Positions 46,451 to 56,487 are shown, counted from the first letter of the stretch. The stretch is 64,000 nucleotides of DNA from an uncultured Bacteroidota bacterium (GCA_902635965.1 CACPQA010000006.1:1-64000), one strand, 5' to 3'. Made by a program: numbers and translations. The notes: generated from the sequence alone by a model not told the origin.

Positions 46451-47071
46451 TTATTTAGTACTGTCATTAAATATAGTACAACTGTAGTCAAGAAAATCTC
46501 TTATGGTAAAATCTTTAGATTTAGTGTAATTAAGATGCTTCTCATAATAAGGTTCGTCCTTCAAATAAGCTAATTCATCATATTTTAAGTTGTCGCCATT
46601 TATGCTTATTGTTATATTTGCAGAATTTGGTAGTGCTCTGCCAAAGGGATTTTCACCACTATGCGCAGATGACTGATCTTCATCTGGGTGGGGATTATAA
46701 CTTATATTGAGAATCAAAGTGTCTGAAGAAGGAGAAGTAAATTCAACAACTTCAACGAAACCTGTTGGATCCCTATAATTTTCATCGTCCTCATAAGTTG
46801 TAGAACCTTCTTTATGCATAAAATAAAAAATCTCGCAAAAGGGCGAAGTATTGAAGTTTTCAATCGCACCCCAAAAAAATTTACCACTCTTAAAACGGAT
46901 TATTCTTCTGATATTTGGACCAAAAATACTTTCTTTTTCTTCATCTAAAACCCATAGTGTATCTTCATATAAATCAAAAAATGAGTTTTCTTTGTCAGAT
47001 TTTTGACAGGAAAAAGAAAGTAAAATCAAAATGCAGCTAATTATAATTCTTTTCATACTGCAAAAAAACAA
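46451..47071 (-). CDS. Hypothetical lipoprotein
   Basis: Lipobox ILLSFSCQKS. Confidence 0.55.
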   Translation of the reverse strand: MFFCSMKRIIISCILILLSFSCQKSDKENSFFDLYEDTLWVLDEEKESIFGPNIRRIIRFKSGKFFWGAIENFNTSPFCEIFYFMHKEGSTTYEDDENYRDPTGFVEVVEFTSPSSDTLILNISYNPHPDEDQSSAHSGENPFGRALPNSANITISINGDNLKYDELAYLKDEPYYEKHLNYTKSKDFTIRDFLDYSCTIFNDSTK

Positions 47072-47378
47072 AATCTAAAAGAAAGTTTCAGTATCAATCA
47101 ATAAGAAAAAACTATTTAATTAGTGGTATTTATGCATTTAAAAAATTAAATTTGTACCAAAATTGAATTAAGCCCTTGAAAACAATAAAAGCTAGAAGTA
47201 AATTACGTTTTATAGCTCACAATCCAACTGGAGAGTTAATAAAGTATTTTTTCATTTTCATGAAAAAATTTAAAAGAAAGAAATAATTTGAATCTGAAAT
47301 AGATTGTAATTATTTTTGGATGCAATACTTTTTTTTAATTTTTTTTCTTTGAAATTCATTATCTGCTATATTAATATT

Positions 47379-47933
47379 TTAAAGAGTAGTAACCTCAAAT
47401 AATTTCCATTTAGTATTAACCTTTTTATAATAAAAAAGCCCTCTACCAAAAAATATTTTTTTGTACTTAGAATTATATCGGCTGTAATGAACGTCTAAAA
47501 TAACAAAATCATCATTGAGTTTTATGAAATTATATTTGTTTAAAATAGAATATTTGTAGTCTTCTTGAATTTTCTCCTCTCTAAGCGTTTTATATCTACT
47601 TACTAGCTGATCTTTATTTTTTATTGTTACCGGTTCTTCAAGATTGTTAAAAACAACTGGATATGAAAAGTAGTTTGATAATATGTCGTAATCTTTATAT
47701 TCAAATGCTTTATTGTATTTAATCCATAGGTTGACAATTGTACTTTCTACTTGACTTTTCTTATTTCCCAAAAGAGATCTTATTCCTACCCCAAATGGAG
47801 TTTGATCGGCCATATTACCAAGAATATTTGGAATCTTTTTCAGCAATATTTTTTCAATATCGCTTTCTTGTTGTGAATAAGATATAAAATGTATTAAAAA
47901 AATTAAACAAATTTTTTTTTTTATGAAATTCAA
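47379..47933 (-). CDS. Secreted NTF2-like hypothetical protein
   Basis: YNKAFEYKDYDILSNYFSYPVVF pattern. Confidence 0.5.
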   Translation of the reverse strand: MNFIKKKICLIFLIHFISYSQQESDIEKILLKKIPNILGNMADQTPFGVGIRSLLGNKKSQVESTIVNLWIKYNKAFEYKDYDILSNYFSYPVVFNNLEEPVTIKNKDQLVSRYKTLREEKIQEDYKYSILNKYNFIKLNDDFVILDVHYSRYNSKYKKIFFGRGLFYYKKVNTKWKLFEVTTL

Positions 47934-47934
47934 A

Positions 47935-48441
47935 TTATTGATTTTTTTCTTGATATAGATTTACCTCATAAAATATTCCTGTTGGGTCAACATAACAAAT
48001 AGTACTTGCAATTTTGTTATTTTTCCATTCCCATCTACAGTGGCAGGGGTAACTATAACTTCTTCCTGAAAGCTTTGAATTAGCTGACCAAATAAAATCA
48101 TGATAAGTTACAACTTTTCCGTTATTGAAATAAGAAGTATATATATCTCTATTATTGTGTTTTATGTCTGTAAATAATACAGAGTGAAAATTATAGCCAT
48201 CAATAATCCCATCTACATTATATTCTAAATTATTAAAATAATGTTTTCCGTCAGGATCGAAGTAATCTTTTGCTATTCCAAAATTACCTTTTAGGTACGA
48301 GTCGGCAAGTTTTTCAATTATCAGTGACTTTTCATCTCCTTCATTAATTAATCCACTAAGTGGTGATTTGTCTTTTATTAAAGTATCTTGACAGGATATG
48401 ATTATAAGAGACAGAAAAAAAAATAATCCTAGTTTTTTCAT
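47935..48441 (-). CDS. SnoaL/NTF2-like lipoprotein
   Basis: Lipobox LIIISCQD; IIEKLADSYLKGNFGIAKDYFDPDGKHYFNN. Confidence 0.5.
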   Translation of the reverse strand: MKKLGLFFFLSLIIISCQDTLIKDKSPLSGLINEGDEKSLIIEKLADSYLKGNFGIAKDYFDPDGKHYFNNLEYNVDGIIDGYNFHSVLFTDIKHNNRDIYTSYFNNGKVVTYHDFIWSANSKLSGRSYSYPCHCRWEWKNNKIASTICYVDPTGIFYEVNLYQEKNQ

Positions 48442-48565
48442 TTTTAAATTTTAAGTCTAATATAAAATTTTAATCAATGCTTTATAATATTATCTTATAG
48501 ATAATTCGAATATACATATATAAAATATCAATTTTTAAACTAAATTATGTCGAAATTTACTCTAT

Positions 48566-48916
48566 ATGATTAAGTTTTTACTATTTTTTTTAGTTTTTAA
48601 CTTTACTTATTCACAGGAATGGTTAATTGTGAGTATTATCAACCAGAATAGTAAGGGTATTAAGTATGAAGTTGACAATGGGGAAAAAATTTCAAAAAAA
48701 ACCACCAAAAATCCTTCACTAGTAAATTTAATAGATGTTTTTAAACAAAAGGGTTATAGTCTGAATAACGTAACTCAAATAAATCAAATTGACTTAAATG
48801 GAGTTTTTCCTCTATTTAATAATAATGCTAATTTTAATTTTCAAACTACAAACCTTAACTTGAATAACAATTTAAGAACCAATTTGTGGTTTAGAAAAGA
48901 ATTTAAAGAAGAATAA
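48566..48916 (+). CDS. Hypothetical secreted protein
   Basis: Signal peptide MIKFLLFFLVFNFTYSQ. Confidence 0.5.
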   Translation: MIKFLLFFLVFNFTYSQEWLIVSIINQNSKGIKYEVDNGEKISKKTTKNPSLVNLIDVFKQKGYSLNNVTQINQIDLNGVFPLFNNNANFNFQTTNLNLNNNLRTNLWFRKEFKEE

Positions 48917-48918
48917 TT

Positions 48919-49083
48919 ATGAGAAAAAGGGATATTACAATACTAATTTCAGCCTTCTTGAGTTTTTTGTTGTCAGTTTACCTTTGGTTTTCTGGAGAAA
49001 AAGAAATGGGACAATATGTTTCTATTTGGGTTCCAACAATCTTGATATATGGTATTTTTTTTAATACACTTCCAAAAAAATGA
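48919..49083 (+). CDS. 54-aa two-TM membrane microprotein (paralog of 50431..50592)
   Basis: MRKRDITILISAFLSFLLSVYLWFSGEKEMGQYVSIWVPTILIYGIFFNTLPKK; ATGA overlap with next gene; not in ORF track. Confidence 0.75.
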   Translation: MRKRDITILISAFLSFLLSVYLWFSGEKEMGQYVSIWVPTILIYGIFFNTLPKK

Positions 49084-49283
49084 CAGATATACAGTTATTT
49101 ATTGCAGGTTGTATTTTATTCTCGCCAGTTTTAATCGTTCTCTATAGCTCTTTCCAAGAGCTAATAGGAGAACACAGCAATAAGAGCATAAACAAACCAG
49201 TTTATAAATATTTGTCTCAAATTGGTTTTTCTATCCTAGTAATTTCTGTTTGCTTCCTTATGGGGATAGTAATTTTTTTTTAA
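49080..49283 (+). CDS. 67-aa small membrane protein
   Basis: Two hydrophobic segments; overlaps upstream microprotein by ATGA. Confidence 0.6.
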   Translation: MTDIQLFIAGCILFSPVLIVLYSSFQELIGEHSNKSINKPVYKYLSQIGFSILVISVCFLMGIVIFF

Positions 49284-49310
49284 AAATTATATTTAGTTTT
49301 ATTTTAATTT

Positions 49311-49745
49311 ATGTCACACGAAATTGATAAATATATTTTTTTTCATAGTAAATATGGGGGAACAGGTAAAAAATTCAAATTCAAGTTCATTGAATATAAA
49401 AAATATAATTTGAAGTTGGAGGGAACATTTTCTAAAGATATGACGAATCCTGGTCCGGAAGGTTTTGTGCAAGGAGGTCAAATAACCTCTATGTTAGACG
49501 ATGTTACTAGTATTTTGTTAATTTTTGAATCTAAAGGCGAGATATATCCATCCTCAACTAATCTTCACACTATTTTTCATCGTCCATTATGTATTGGAAA
49601 CTATCTTTGTGAAGCAACTTTAATCAATAGAGGAAAAAATTTAGCCACTATTCGAGGTGAAATTTACAACCAAAATGGCAAAATAGCTGCTACTTTGATT
49701 CACAATGCCTTTTTGATTTCAACTAAATTGAAATTAAATGGTTGA
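49311..49745 (+). CDS. PaaI-family hotdog thioesterase
   Basis: GPEGFVQGGQITSMLDDVTSILL; TNLHTIFHRPLCIGNYLCEATLINRGKNLATIRGEIYNQNGKIAAT. Confidence 0.8.
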   Translation: MSHEIDKYIFFHSKYGGTGKKFKFKFIEYKKYNLKLEGTFSKDMTNPGPEGFVQGGQITSMLDDVTSILLIFESKGEIYPSSTNLHTIFHRPLCIGNYLCEATLINRGKNLATIRGEIYNQNGKIAATLIHNAFLISTKLKLNG

Positions 49746-50239
49746 CTACTGTGTATAATGTTTCTTATAGAATTAGTTTAAAAAGTCCAAGTAAAGATAT
49801 TTGGAAGGCAATTTCTTCTCATGGAAATTTAAATTTTTTTCATCCTTTTTGTCGAACGAATAAAGTTATTGAAGGGGATAAGGGTTCAATTAAAAAAGAT
49901 ATTTTGATTTATATAAATGGTGTCGTTTTTGAAAGAGAATTTTACCACTGGGATGAAATGAACGGTTATGAACTTATGATTGGGAAAAAAAATGGTAAAA
50001 AGTCAAAAGTTGTGTGGAAAATATCTAAAACTAAAAATTATACCACTTTAACAATTAATGTATTCCCTTATAAAACTGATAAGATAAATTCATTATTATA
50101 TCCTTTTGTCTTCTATTTCTACATCAAACCCAAGTTAAAAAGCTATTTGAAAAGTGTTTTAAAGGGATTAAAGTTTTATTTGAAAAATAATCAAAAAGTA
50201 GTGAAGAATCAGTTTGGTAAGCATAGTTGGTTTTCTTAA
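49742..50239 (+). CDS. SRPBCC (START-like) family protein
   Basis: SLKSPSKDIWKAISSHGNLNFFHPFCRTNKVIEG. Confidence 0.65.
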   Translation: MTTVYNVSYRISLKSPSKDIWKAISSHGNLNFFHPFCRTNKVIEGDKGSIKKDILIYINGVVFEREFYHWDEMNGYELMIGKKNGKKSKVVWKISKTKNYTTLTINVFPYKTDKINSLLYPFVFYFYIKPKLKSYLKSVLKGLKFYLKNNQKVVKNQFGKHSWFS

Positions 50240-50242
50240 TAC

Positions 50243-50431
50243 TTAAATTGCTCTGTTTTTCGGTTTTTTGTCAGGAATTCTTCCATAATTACCTCCACCA
50301 TCGTAATCTGTTATATCAGTTTCTATCTTATCAATATTAACCTCATTTTTTTCTTCATTACTGTAAAAAATGCCAACAATAAATAGAAGACCAACAAATA
50401 CACCGAATCCGAAAATTAGTATAATACTCAT
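50243..50431 (-). CDS. 62-aa small membrane protein
   Basis: Single TM then acidic tail; start overlaps stop of upstream microprotein (TAATG). Confidence 0.6.
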   Translation of the reverse strand: MSIILIFGFGVFVGLLFIVGIFYSNEEKNEVNIDKIETDITDYDGGGNYGRIPDKKPKNRAI

Positions 50432-50592
50432 TATTTATTGTTTTGCTTTATGTATGCTCCCGCAGCCAAAATAGATGGGACCCAAAGGCCGACATATAGG
50501 CCTTCGTCTTGCTGACCGCTAAACCACAAGTAGATTGAAAGTAAAAAACTCAAAAACGCAGACGTTAGAATAAAATAATCAGATCTTTTCAT
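50431..50592 (-). CDS. 53-aa two-TM membrane microprotein (paralog of 48919..49083)
   Basis: MKRSDYFILTSAFLSFLLSIYLWFSGQQDEGLYVGLWVPSILAAGAYIKQNNK; not in ORF track. Confidence 0.75.
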   Translation of the reverse strand: MKRSDYFILTSAFLSFLLSIYLWFSGQQDEGLYVGLWVPSILAAGAYIKQNNK

Positions 50593-50633
50593 CTTTTTTT
50601 ATCAAATCTAAACATAATAATTAATCAGTGATT

Positions 50634-51413
50634 TTAATTTTTTAAAAATTTAAGCGAAGTGGAATTAAATTTTTCAGGATTTTCAATGTTTACAACATGA
50701 CCACAATTTTTAAAAATTTTTAAGATAGCATTTGGCTGAGTTTTAACGATTTTTTTTATTGAGGACAAAAACATGTAATCTTTATTACCCATAATATATA
50801 GTGTCGGTATATCTGTTTTAATATTTTTGAAAAATCTTAAGAGTGGTAGTACTTTAGGGGTGAGTTTGAACCATCTTTCAACCTCTTTTTGATTCATCCT
50901 TTTAGCTTCTTTTATAAAAAGCTTCCTCGACTCGCTATCAGTTTTTGATGGCATTACAATGAACGCGTAGAGCTTATAAAGCCACATATATGGAACTATG
51001 GATTTGGTTGCATAAGCAAAATACATCATTAATCTTGACATAAAATTAAGTTCTAAAGTAGCTCCTCCTAATACCATTTTTAAAATCCGATTTGGTTCTT
51101 TTAATACCAATTGGTTTATAATTACTGTTCCAAGTGAAATTCCAACAAAATGTGATTTTTTAATGTTTAAATTATCTAGTACCTCTAAAACATCATTTAA
51201 AATTGATTCAAACGAAATTTTATTATTAGAATTTTGAGATGTATTTGAGCTTGAATACCCATGTCCACTCAAGTCAACAAGTAATAAGTTAAATGCCTTT
51301 ACAAAATATGGAATTTGCTTTTTCCAAATAGCACTACTTCCACCTGCGCCATGAACAAATGTAACCCATTGTCTATTAGAGTTATTATTAGAAAATTTTT
51401 TATAGTGAATCAT
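50634..51413 (-). CDS. Alpha/beta hydrolase
   Basis: VTFVHGAGGSSAIWKKQIPYFVKAFNLLLVDLSGHG; GISLGT nucleophile elbow; CGHVVNIENPEKFN. Confidence 0.88.
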   Translation of the reverse strand: MIHYKKFSNNNSNRQWVTFVHGAGGSSAIWKKQIPYFVKAFNLLLVDLSGHGYSSSNTSQNSNNKISFESILNDVLEVLDNLNIKKSHFVGISLGTVIINQLVLKEPNRILKMVLGGATLELNFMSRLMMYFAYATKSIVPYMWLYKLYAFIVMPSKTDSESRKLFIKEAKRMNQKEVERWFKLTPKVLPLLRFFKNIKTDIPTLYIMGNKDYMFLSSIKKIVKTQPNAILKIFKNCGHVVNIENPEKFNSTSLKFLKN

Positions 51414-51532
51414 TCAATCAAAATGTTGAGTAAATATATGTTATACAATATTTAAATTAAAATTCGGTTAAAATAATTTACGTATGTAAAGTCAATGAAA
51501 ATTAAGTTGATTTTAAAATCGATGATCTAGAA

Positions 51533-52276
51533 TCATGATGCGTAAGTTCTATAAGAAGGTTGAAGAGGGGATATAACTTCAAAAATTCTTGATTTTCTTT
51601 TGCATTTAATTTCAAAACTATCTGTTTCGGAAATAGTTAGAAATGTTCCTTTCAAATTTTTTTTTCTTTCAAGTTCAATTTCACCATCCAAAACAAAGAT
51701 AGAATGAACTTTTTCCTTTGAAGTACCAACAAAAAGAGACCCTTTTTCAAGTTCATGTATGTTGATACTCACCCCTTCTGTTTCCATCCGCATGGGTGAC
51801 TCATCATCTTTGATAATTGTAGTTGATGAGGTTTTGTTTTCCTTTACTTTAAACTGAGAAAAATTATAATCATCGTACGAAGCATTTTTTTTTAATGAAT
51901 TTTTTAAATTAGGGTCAAACCAAATTTGAAAAATTGCAGAATTTTTTTCAAGTTCTTCAGCATGTGAAATTCCGTTTCCTGCACGAATAATTTGGACATC
52001 TCCTTTGGATAATGGAATCCATTTATTCTGTTTCGTGTCAAAATGATTTATTCTTCCACGTAAAACAAAACTACAAATTTCAAATCCCTGGTGCGGATGC
52101 AAAGCAATTGTACTTTTTTTATCAGTTGTCCATGCGTGAGCCCAATAAAAGAGGTTTGAATATGGCTTTAGTTTTCCTCCATCTTGGGGAAAACCAATTG
52201 GCTTGTTTTCAAGAATTTCACCACCATTGAAATTCCCTTTTGCTTGTTCTGATTTTTTATAAACTTTTAATTTCAC
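51533..52276 (-). CDS. Pirin family protein
   Basis: LYWAHAWTTDKKSTIALHPHQGFEICSFVLRGRINHFD...GDVQIIRAGNGISHAEE. Confidence 0.9.
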   Translation of the reverse strand: MKLKVYKKSEQAKGNFNGGEILENKPIGFPQDGGKLKPYSNLFYWAHAWTTDKKSTIALHPHQGFEICSFVLRGRINHFDTKQNKWIPLSKGDVQIIRAGNGISHAEELEKNSAIFQIWFDPNLKNSLKKNASYDDYNFSQFKVKENKTSSTTIIKDDESPMRMETEGVSINIHELEKGSLFVGTSKEKVHSIFVLDGEIELERKKNLKGTFLTISETDSFEIKCKRKSRIFEVISPLQPSYRTYAS

Positions 52277-52368
52277 ATATCAATAATAGTTTAATGAAAT
52301 GATTTATAATTAAAACCTTAAATGTTATTTCCTTTAAAATAATAGTTTTTACTAATATTATAAAAATT

Positions 52369-52557
52369 ATGATTGAACATTTTTTTCAGTGCCCTTATTG
52401 TTGGCAACAAATTTCTATGTTAATTGAGCCATCTAGTGAAAGCACCTCCTATATCGAAGATTGTGAAATTTGTTGTAGACCGATAAACATCGAATATATT
52501 TTTTCAAACTCGGTGCTTTTAAATTTTAATGCATATTCAACTGATGAAAATTTCTAA
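52369..52557 (+). CDS. CPXCG-motif cysteine-rich small protein
   Basis: FQCPYCWQQISMLIEPSSESTSYIEDCEICCRPINIEY. Confidence 0.9.
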   Translation: MIEHFFQCPYCWQQISMLIEPSSESTSYIEDCEICCRPINIEYIFSNSVLLNFNAYSTDENF

Positions 52558-52608
52558 TATTGATGTTTTTTTTTATTTTAGATGTTTATATTAAATGAAG
52601 TTTGATTT

Positions 52609-52920
52609 ATGTTAGGTCTGCACGATATACAATATCTATATGAATTTCTTTTTTGGGTTTTTATTTACCTTTCATTGCGTTTAGTATGGCATTTACCTAA
52701 GGTTCGTCTTGCATATGGAATAGCAGTAGCTGTATTTAATTTTGCAGCAATAGTAATGTATACTATCTCCTCCTTGTCAGGACAAATGGGTGCACTAGAC
52801 GCATTTGCATTTGCTTTCCTTCACTCAATGGTGTCAGTTGTGATGTTAACTTTAATTCATCAGGAAAACAAAATAGATAAAGAAAAAAGAAATCTAAATG
52901 ATGAAAAAGCGTTAAAATAA
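52609..52920 (+). CDS. Small membrane protein, unknown
   Basis: Three hydrophobic segments; followed by terminator. Confidence 0.6.
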   Translation: MLGLHDIQYLYEFLFWVFIYLSLRLVWHLPKVRLAYGIAVAVFNFAAIVMYTISSLSGQMGALDAFAFAFLHSMVSVVMLTLIHQENKIDKEKRNLNDEKALK

Positions 52921-52946
52921 AAAAAAGCTCCTCGAAGGAGCTTTTA
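52921..52946. terminator. Bidirectional Rho-independent terminator
   Basis: AAAAAAGCTCCT-CGA-AGGAGCTTTT between convergent genes. Confidence 0.9.
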
Positions 52947-52949
52947 AAA

Positions 52950-53681
52950 TTATCTTTCTGCGGCAACCAGGGTTAAAATATGAGTATTATATATAGTCCG
53001 CAAGTTTTCATATTGCTTTAAAGTTGTCATCTGAGTCTTAGAAAGTTTATTTGTAGTCATTCTAGCCTCCATAATTTCATCCATAGAATTATAAAAGTCA
53101 AAAGTTAAATATTGCGCATTGTGTGATGACCCAAATCGATTTAAAATTTTTCCAAATCCCCAAGCAGCTCTTCCGTTTTGTTTGTAACTTTTTCCTGCTT
53201 CTTTTTCCATTTCCTCATATTCATAATTATTTAAAAAATCAACATTCATATAATTTATGACTAAATTTTTTGGTGGCATGTCTCCTGCTTTAATTCCGTA
53301 AGAGGCCTTAACTCCCAAGATTAAACTACCCTCTTTTACAACTCTATTTTGGTAGCCCTTACGATGCGTTTTTATTTCGTGATCACTCAAAATAGATGAG
53401 TTTTGAGTGTCCGGATTTGCATTTGGATTGTTAAAATGTACATACAAAAAAGTTGTTGTGGGTTCTCCATAACTGTTATTTGAGATTCTCCACATATCCC
53501 ATCCAAGTTTATTTCCTTTATCAATTTGTTCCTTATGTAATTTGGCATGAACGTTTTTTTCTGCCTCTATGTGTTCTCTTACGTCAGAATTTTTTACGGT
53601 CACGTAATGCATATAAGCAGTTTGTGAATAAGTGTAATTTAAAATTGCACTTAAAATAAAAATGTATAATGTTTTTTTCAT
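52950..53681 (-). CDS. Secreted protein of unknown function
   Basis: Signal peptide MKKTLYIFILSAILNYTYSQ; intact 243 aa. Confidence 0.6.
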   Translation of the reverse strand: MKKTLYIFILSAILNYTYSQTAYMHYVTVKNSDVREHIEAEKNVHAKLHKEQIDKGNKLGWDMWRISNNSYGEPTTTFLYVHFNNPNANPDTQNSSILSDHEIKTHRKGYQNRVVKEGSLILGVKASYGIKAGDMPPKNLVINYMNVDFLNNYEYEEMEKEAGKSYKQNGRAAWGFGKILNRFGSSHNAQYLTFDFYNSMDEIMEARMTTNKLSKTQMTTLKQYENLRTIYNTHILTLVAAER

Positions 53682-53738
53682 TTTGAATTAATTTATGATT
53701 AAAAAATAAAAGTAGGAACTTAAATTTTAAATTTAAAA

Positions 53739-54965
53739 TTATAAATATTGAATTTTAAATTTAAAATCTGCATTTTTTTCAAGACGATTTAATAATGCAG
53801 CACCTAAACCTGTAGATGGTGTCAATACTCCATTTTGATTCGGTAATTTATCTAGGGCTAAACAAATGGAACTTTCAGCCAGCATTTTAGATGTTGATCC
53901 GTATCCTGGACATCCAACACCATAAACTGATACTATTGATTTTAAATTATTGTCAAAAACATAAAATTTAAATTTAAAAAACCCACTTTTTATGCTTTCC
54001 CCAGTTGGACCCTGACCAGGTTTTGGTAGGACCAACTTGAGCAATGAATTTATTGTTGAATTTTTAATTTTACTAATTAAATAAATTGGAATGAGTTTCA
54101 AGTATCCTAAAAATTTGCTAAAAATACTTCTGCCCAACAATAAAGCCTCATTATAAATAAAAATTCTACCGTATTTGAAGTCCATTAAATAGTTACTTCG
54201 TCTAACAATACGAGTATTTATGGTAGCCATTACAAATGGACTAATCCATTTTTTGGATGTCCTGTCGAAAACAATTTTATTCAAATCTTTCTCCTCAGGT
54301 TCAAATGAAACTTTATCTGGGACTAGACCGTAAGGGTTTTTAAGTATTTTTCTAATGCTATTGTTTTTTCTTGACTGTTCTAAAATGTTTAGAAAACTAT
54401 ATATTGTTCCTCCACTAACTCCTCCTTTCATAGAAATTACTCGCATACAGATTTTGCTCGCATATTTTCCTGTACTTTCCTTCATCTTGTTTTGCGCGTA
54501 GAATACACCCAGGTCAGAGGGTATAGAGTCAAATCCGCAGGAATGTACAATTTTAACTTTATTTCTTATTGCCTTTGCATGAAATTTATCAATAATTTCT
54601 CTTATCCATTGCGTTTCACCAGTTATGTCACAGTAATTTGTTTTGCTCTCTATGCATGCGTCAACCAATAAAGTTCCGTATTTAGCGTAAGGTCCAACTG
54701 TTGAACAAATAGTTCTAGTCGTTTTAGTCATTTCTAAAAGGCTACTTTTGTCATTGCTGTCAGCAATTAAATATGGGATGTTTTTCAAATTAAGTGAGGA
54801 AATTAATGTTTTGATTTTTAATTCATTTCTACCACCTAAAGCCCATTTCAAATTGGTTTTTTTATAGTTTTTTAATATATACTCACAAACTAATTTTCCC
54901 GTGTAACCTGTTGATCCCCATATTATTAGGTCAAATTTTTTACTTTTTTGAGTGCGATCACTCAT
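53739..54965 (-). CDS. Saccharopine dehydrogenase NADP-binding domain protein (trans-acting enoyl reductase-like)
   Basis: FDLIIWGSTGYTGKLVCEYIL, LKWALGGRNELKI, VGPYAKYGTLLVDACIESKTNYCDITGE. Confidence 0.9.
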   Translation of the reverse strand: MSDRTQKSKKFDLIIWGSTGYTGKLVCEYILKNYKKTNLKWALGGRNELKIKTLISSLNLKNIPYLIADSNDKSSLLEMTKTTRTICSTVGPYAKYGTLLVDACIESKTNYCDITGETQWIREIIDKFHAKAIRNKVKIVHSCGFDSIPSDLGVFYAQNKMKESTGKYASKICMRVISMKGGVSGGTIYSFLNILEQSRKNNSIRKILKNPYGLVPDKVSFEPEEKDLNKIVFDRTSKKWISPFVMATINTRIVRRSNYLMDFKYGRIFIYNEALLLGRSIFSKFLGYLKLIPIYLISKIKNSTINSLLKLVLPKPGQGPTGESIKSGFFKFKFYVFDNNLKSIVSVYGVGCPGYGSTSKMLAESSICLALDKLPNQNGVLTPSTGLGAALLNRLEKNADFKFKIQYL

Positions 54966-55081
54966 TTGTTATAAATTAAATTTCTAATCATAAATAAAAA
55001 TTCAGTTGCTATTTGAAGAATTAACAATAAACCCAGAAATACAATAATAATCGAAATTAAAATAATAAGCTTCCTTGACAA
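54962..55081 (-). CDS. 39-aa single-TM microprotein, TTG start, coupled to downstream gene
   Basis: LSRKLIILISIIIVFLGLLLILQIATEFLFMIRNLIYNK; stop overlaps the next ATG (ATGA), begins 4 nt after capA-like stop. Confidence 0.5.
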   Translation of the reverse strand: MSRKLIILISIIIVFLGLLLILQIATEFLFMIRNLIYNK

Positions 55082-55084
55082 ATA

Positions 55085-56449
55085 TCAATTTTTGACATTA
55101 ATAATTCCTATTCCATCCTTAAATACAATTTTGGTCCCAAATGGTTTTGAACGTTCAATTAAATCGTTAATTATTTTTCTACTTAATGTTTTATTTGCAA
55201 ACATGGGTCTTCCTCTCACTGTTCTCTTTGCTCTGAATCCAAGACTTATTGGGTATAGTTCTATTTTAATCAAACTGTCTTTATTCCATTTAGGCACAGC
55301 CACGACAGATTCCCAAATTTCTCTCTCAGTTGGAAAACCTCTAGTGTCATTTGCGTATCTTTTTGAGTTCCAATCGTTAATCTGGGCTTCATTACCTAAG
55401 TTATATCTTGCATAATTTTCCTCTGGCACCCTTAAAAGAGTTTCATTTTGAAACATGAAATTTGCTAGACTATAAAAAATAGGTTTGCCTTTGTAAATTT
55501 CGATACCTCTTAACACATGGGGTCCATGACCAACTACCACATCTGCTCCAGCATCGATCATTTTTCTTGAAAACTCAACCAAAAATTTTGCTGGGATTGA
55601 TTTTTTTTGATCTGATTCGTGTGCATGAATTGACACAATTGTGTAATCTGCCATATGAATACTGCTTCCAACAACTCTTTCAATTTCTTTTAAATCTTTT
55701 TGATTTGTTTTGGTCATTATTTCATTATTATCTCCAACTCTATAATTTCTTCCAGAAAAGGTAATTTCGCTTAAAGAATTTTTATCTTTTTGATTGAATT
55801 TGTTAGGTTCCAATTCTTCTTTCAATTTTTTTATATTGTCAAAATGTTCTTTAGTAACTATAAATTCTGTTTTAAATCTCAAAGGACTAAGTCCCGGTCT
55901 AGAATTAGTATCTCCCCTTGATGTCCCTGCCCTTGAGTGGTCAGGAAATGTTGATGCGCAGGATATTAATGCAACTCTTCCCTTAGAAGTTTCAATAAAT
56001 TTTGCTTCTCTTGCTTCTTCAAGACTTTCTCCAGCACCTGCATTTACAAGCCCATAATCATTTAAATATTTTAAAGTTAATCTCATACCTTCTGTCCCGT
56101 AATCACCGGTATGGTTATTTGCTGTTGAAACGATATCAAATCCTGCCCATATAAGTTCCTTTGCTAAAGACGGCTCAGCTCTCATGTAAGTGCCTCCACT
56201 TTTATGCATTGGATAGGGCTCGTAATCATGTAAAAGCATTTCAAAATTCGTAAATCCAACATCTGCAGATCTAATTAATTTGATCATTTCCAAAAAGGGA
56301 GGTTCATTGTAAACGCTTAATTTTCTTGTAATAATTGCATCGCCTGTTAGGGCCATAGAGAATATTTGATCATTGACTTGGGCATTTAATTTATAAATTG
56401 AACTAAAGCTTAACAAAAAGGTAAAAAAGAATAACATAAAATTTTTCAT
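55085..56449 (-). CDS. CapA family protein (poly-gamma-glutamate synthesis-type metallophosphatase)
   Basis: MALTGDAIITRKL, ADVGFTNFEMLLHDYEP, STANNHTGDYGTEGMRLTLKYL, IVSIHAHE, DAGADVVVGHGPHVLRGIEIYKGKPIFYSLANF. Confidence 0.93.
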   Translation of the reverse strand: MKNFMLFFFTFLLSFSSIYKLNAQVNDQIFSMALTGDAIITRKLSVYNEPPFLEMIKLIRSADVGFTNFEMLLHDYEPYPMHKSGGTYMRAEPSLAKELIWAGFDIVSTANNHTGDYGTEGMRLTLKYLNDYGLVNAGAGESLEEAREAKFIETSKGRVALISCASTFPDHSRAGTSRGDTNSRPGLSPLRFKTEFIVTKEHFDNIKKLKEELEPNKFNQKDKNSLSEITFSGRNYRVGDNNEIMTKTNQKDLKEIERVVGSSIHMADYTIVSIHAHESDQKKSIPAKFLVEFSRKMIDAGADVVVGHGPHVLRGIEIYKGKPIFYSLANFMFQNETLLRVPEENYARYNLGNEAQINDWNSKRYANDTRGFPTEREIWESVVAVPKWNKDSLIKIELYPISLGFRAKRTVRGRPMFANKTLSRKIINDLIERSKPFGTKIVFKDGIGIINVKN

Positions 56450-56487
56450 GATTTGAAAATATTATATTCATTAAATTTATTAAAAGG

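Noticed and set aside
47176-47286. 36-aa TTG-start ORF MKTIKARSKLRFIAHNPTGELIKYFFIFMKKFKRKK
   Set aside because: Too short, non-ATG start, no context support; left unannotated
50490-50510. AAGGCC...GGCCTT hairpin as a terminator
   Set aside because: Lies inside the conserved 53-aa microprotein ORF and lacks a T tract
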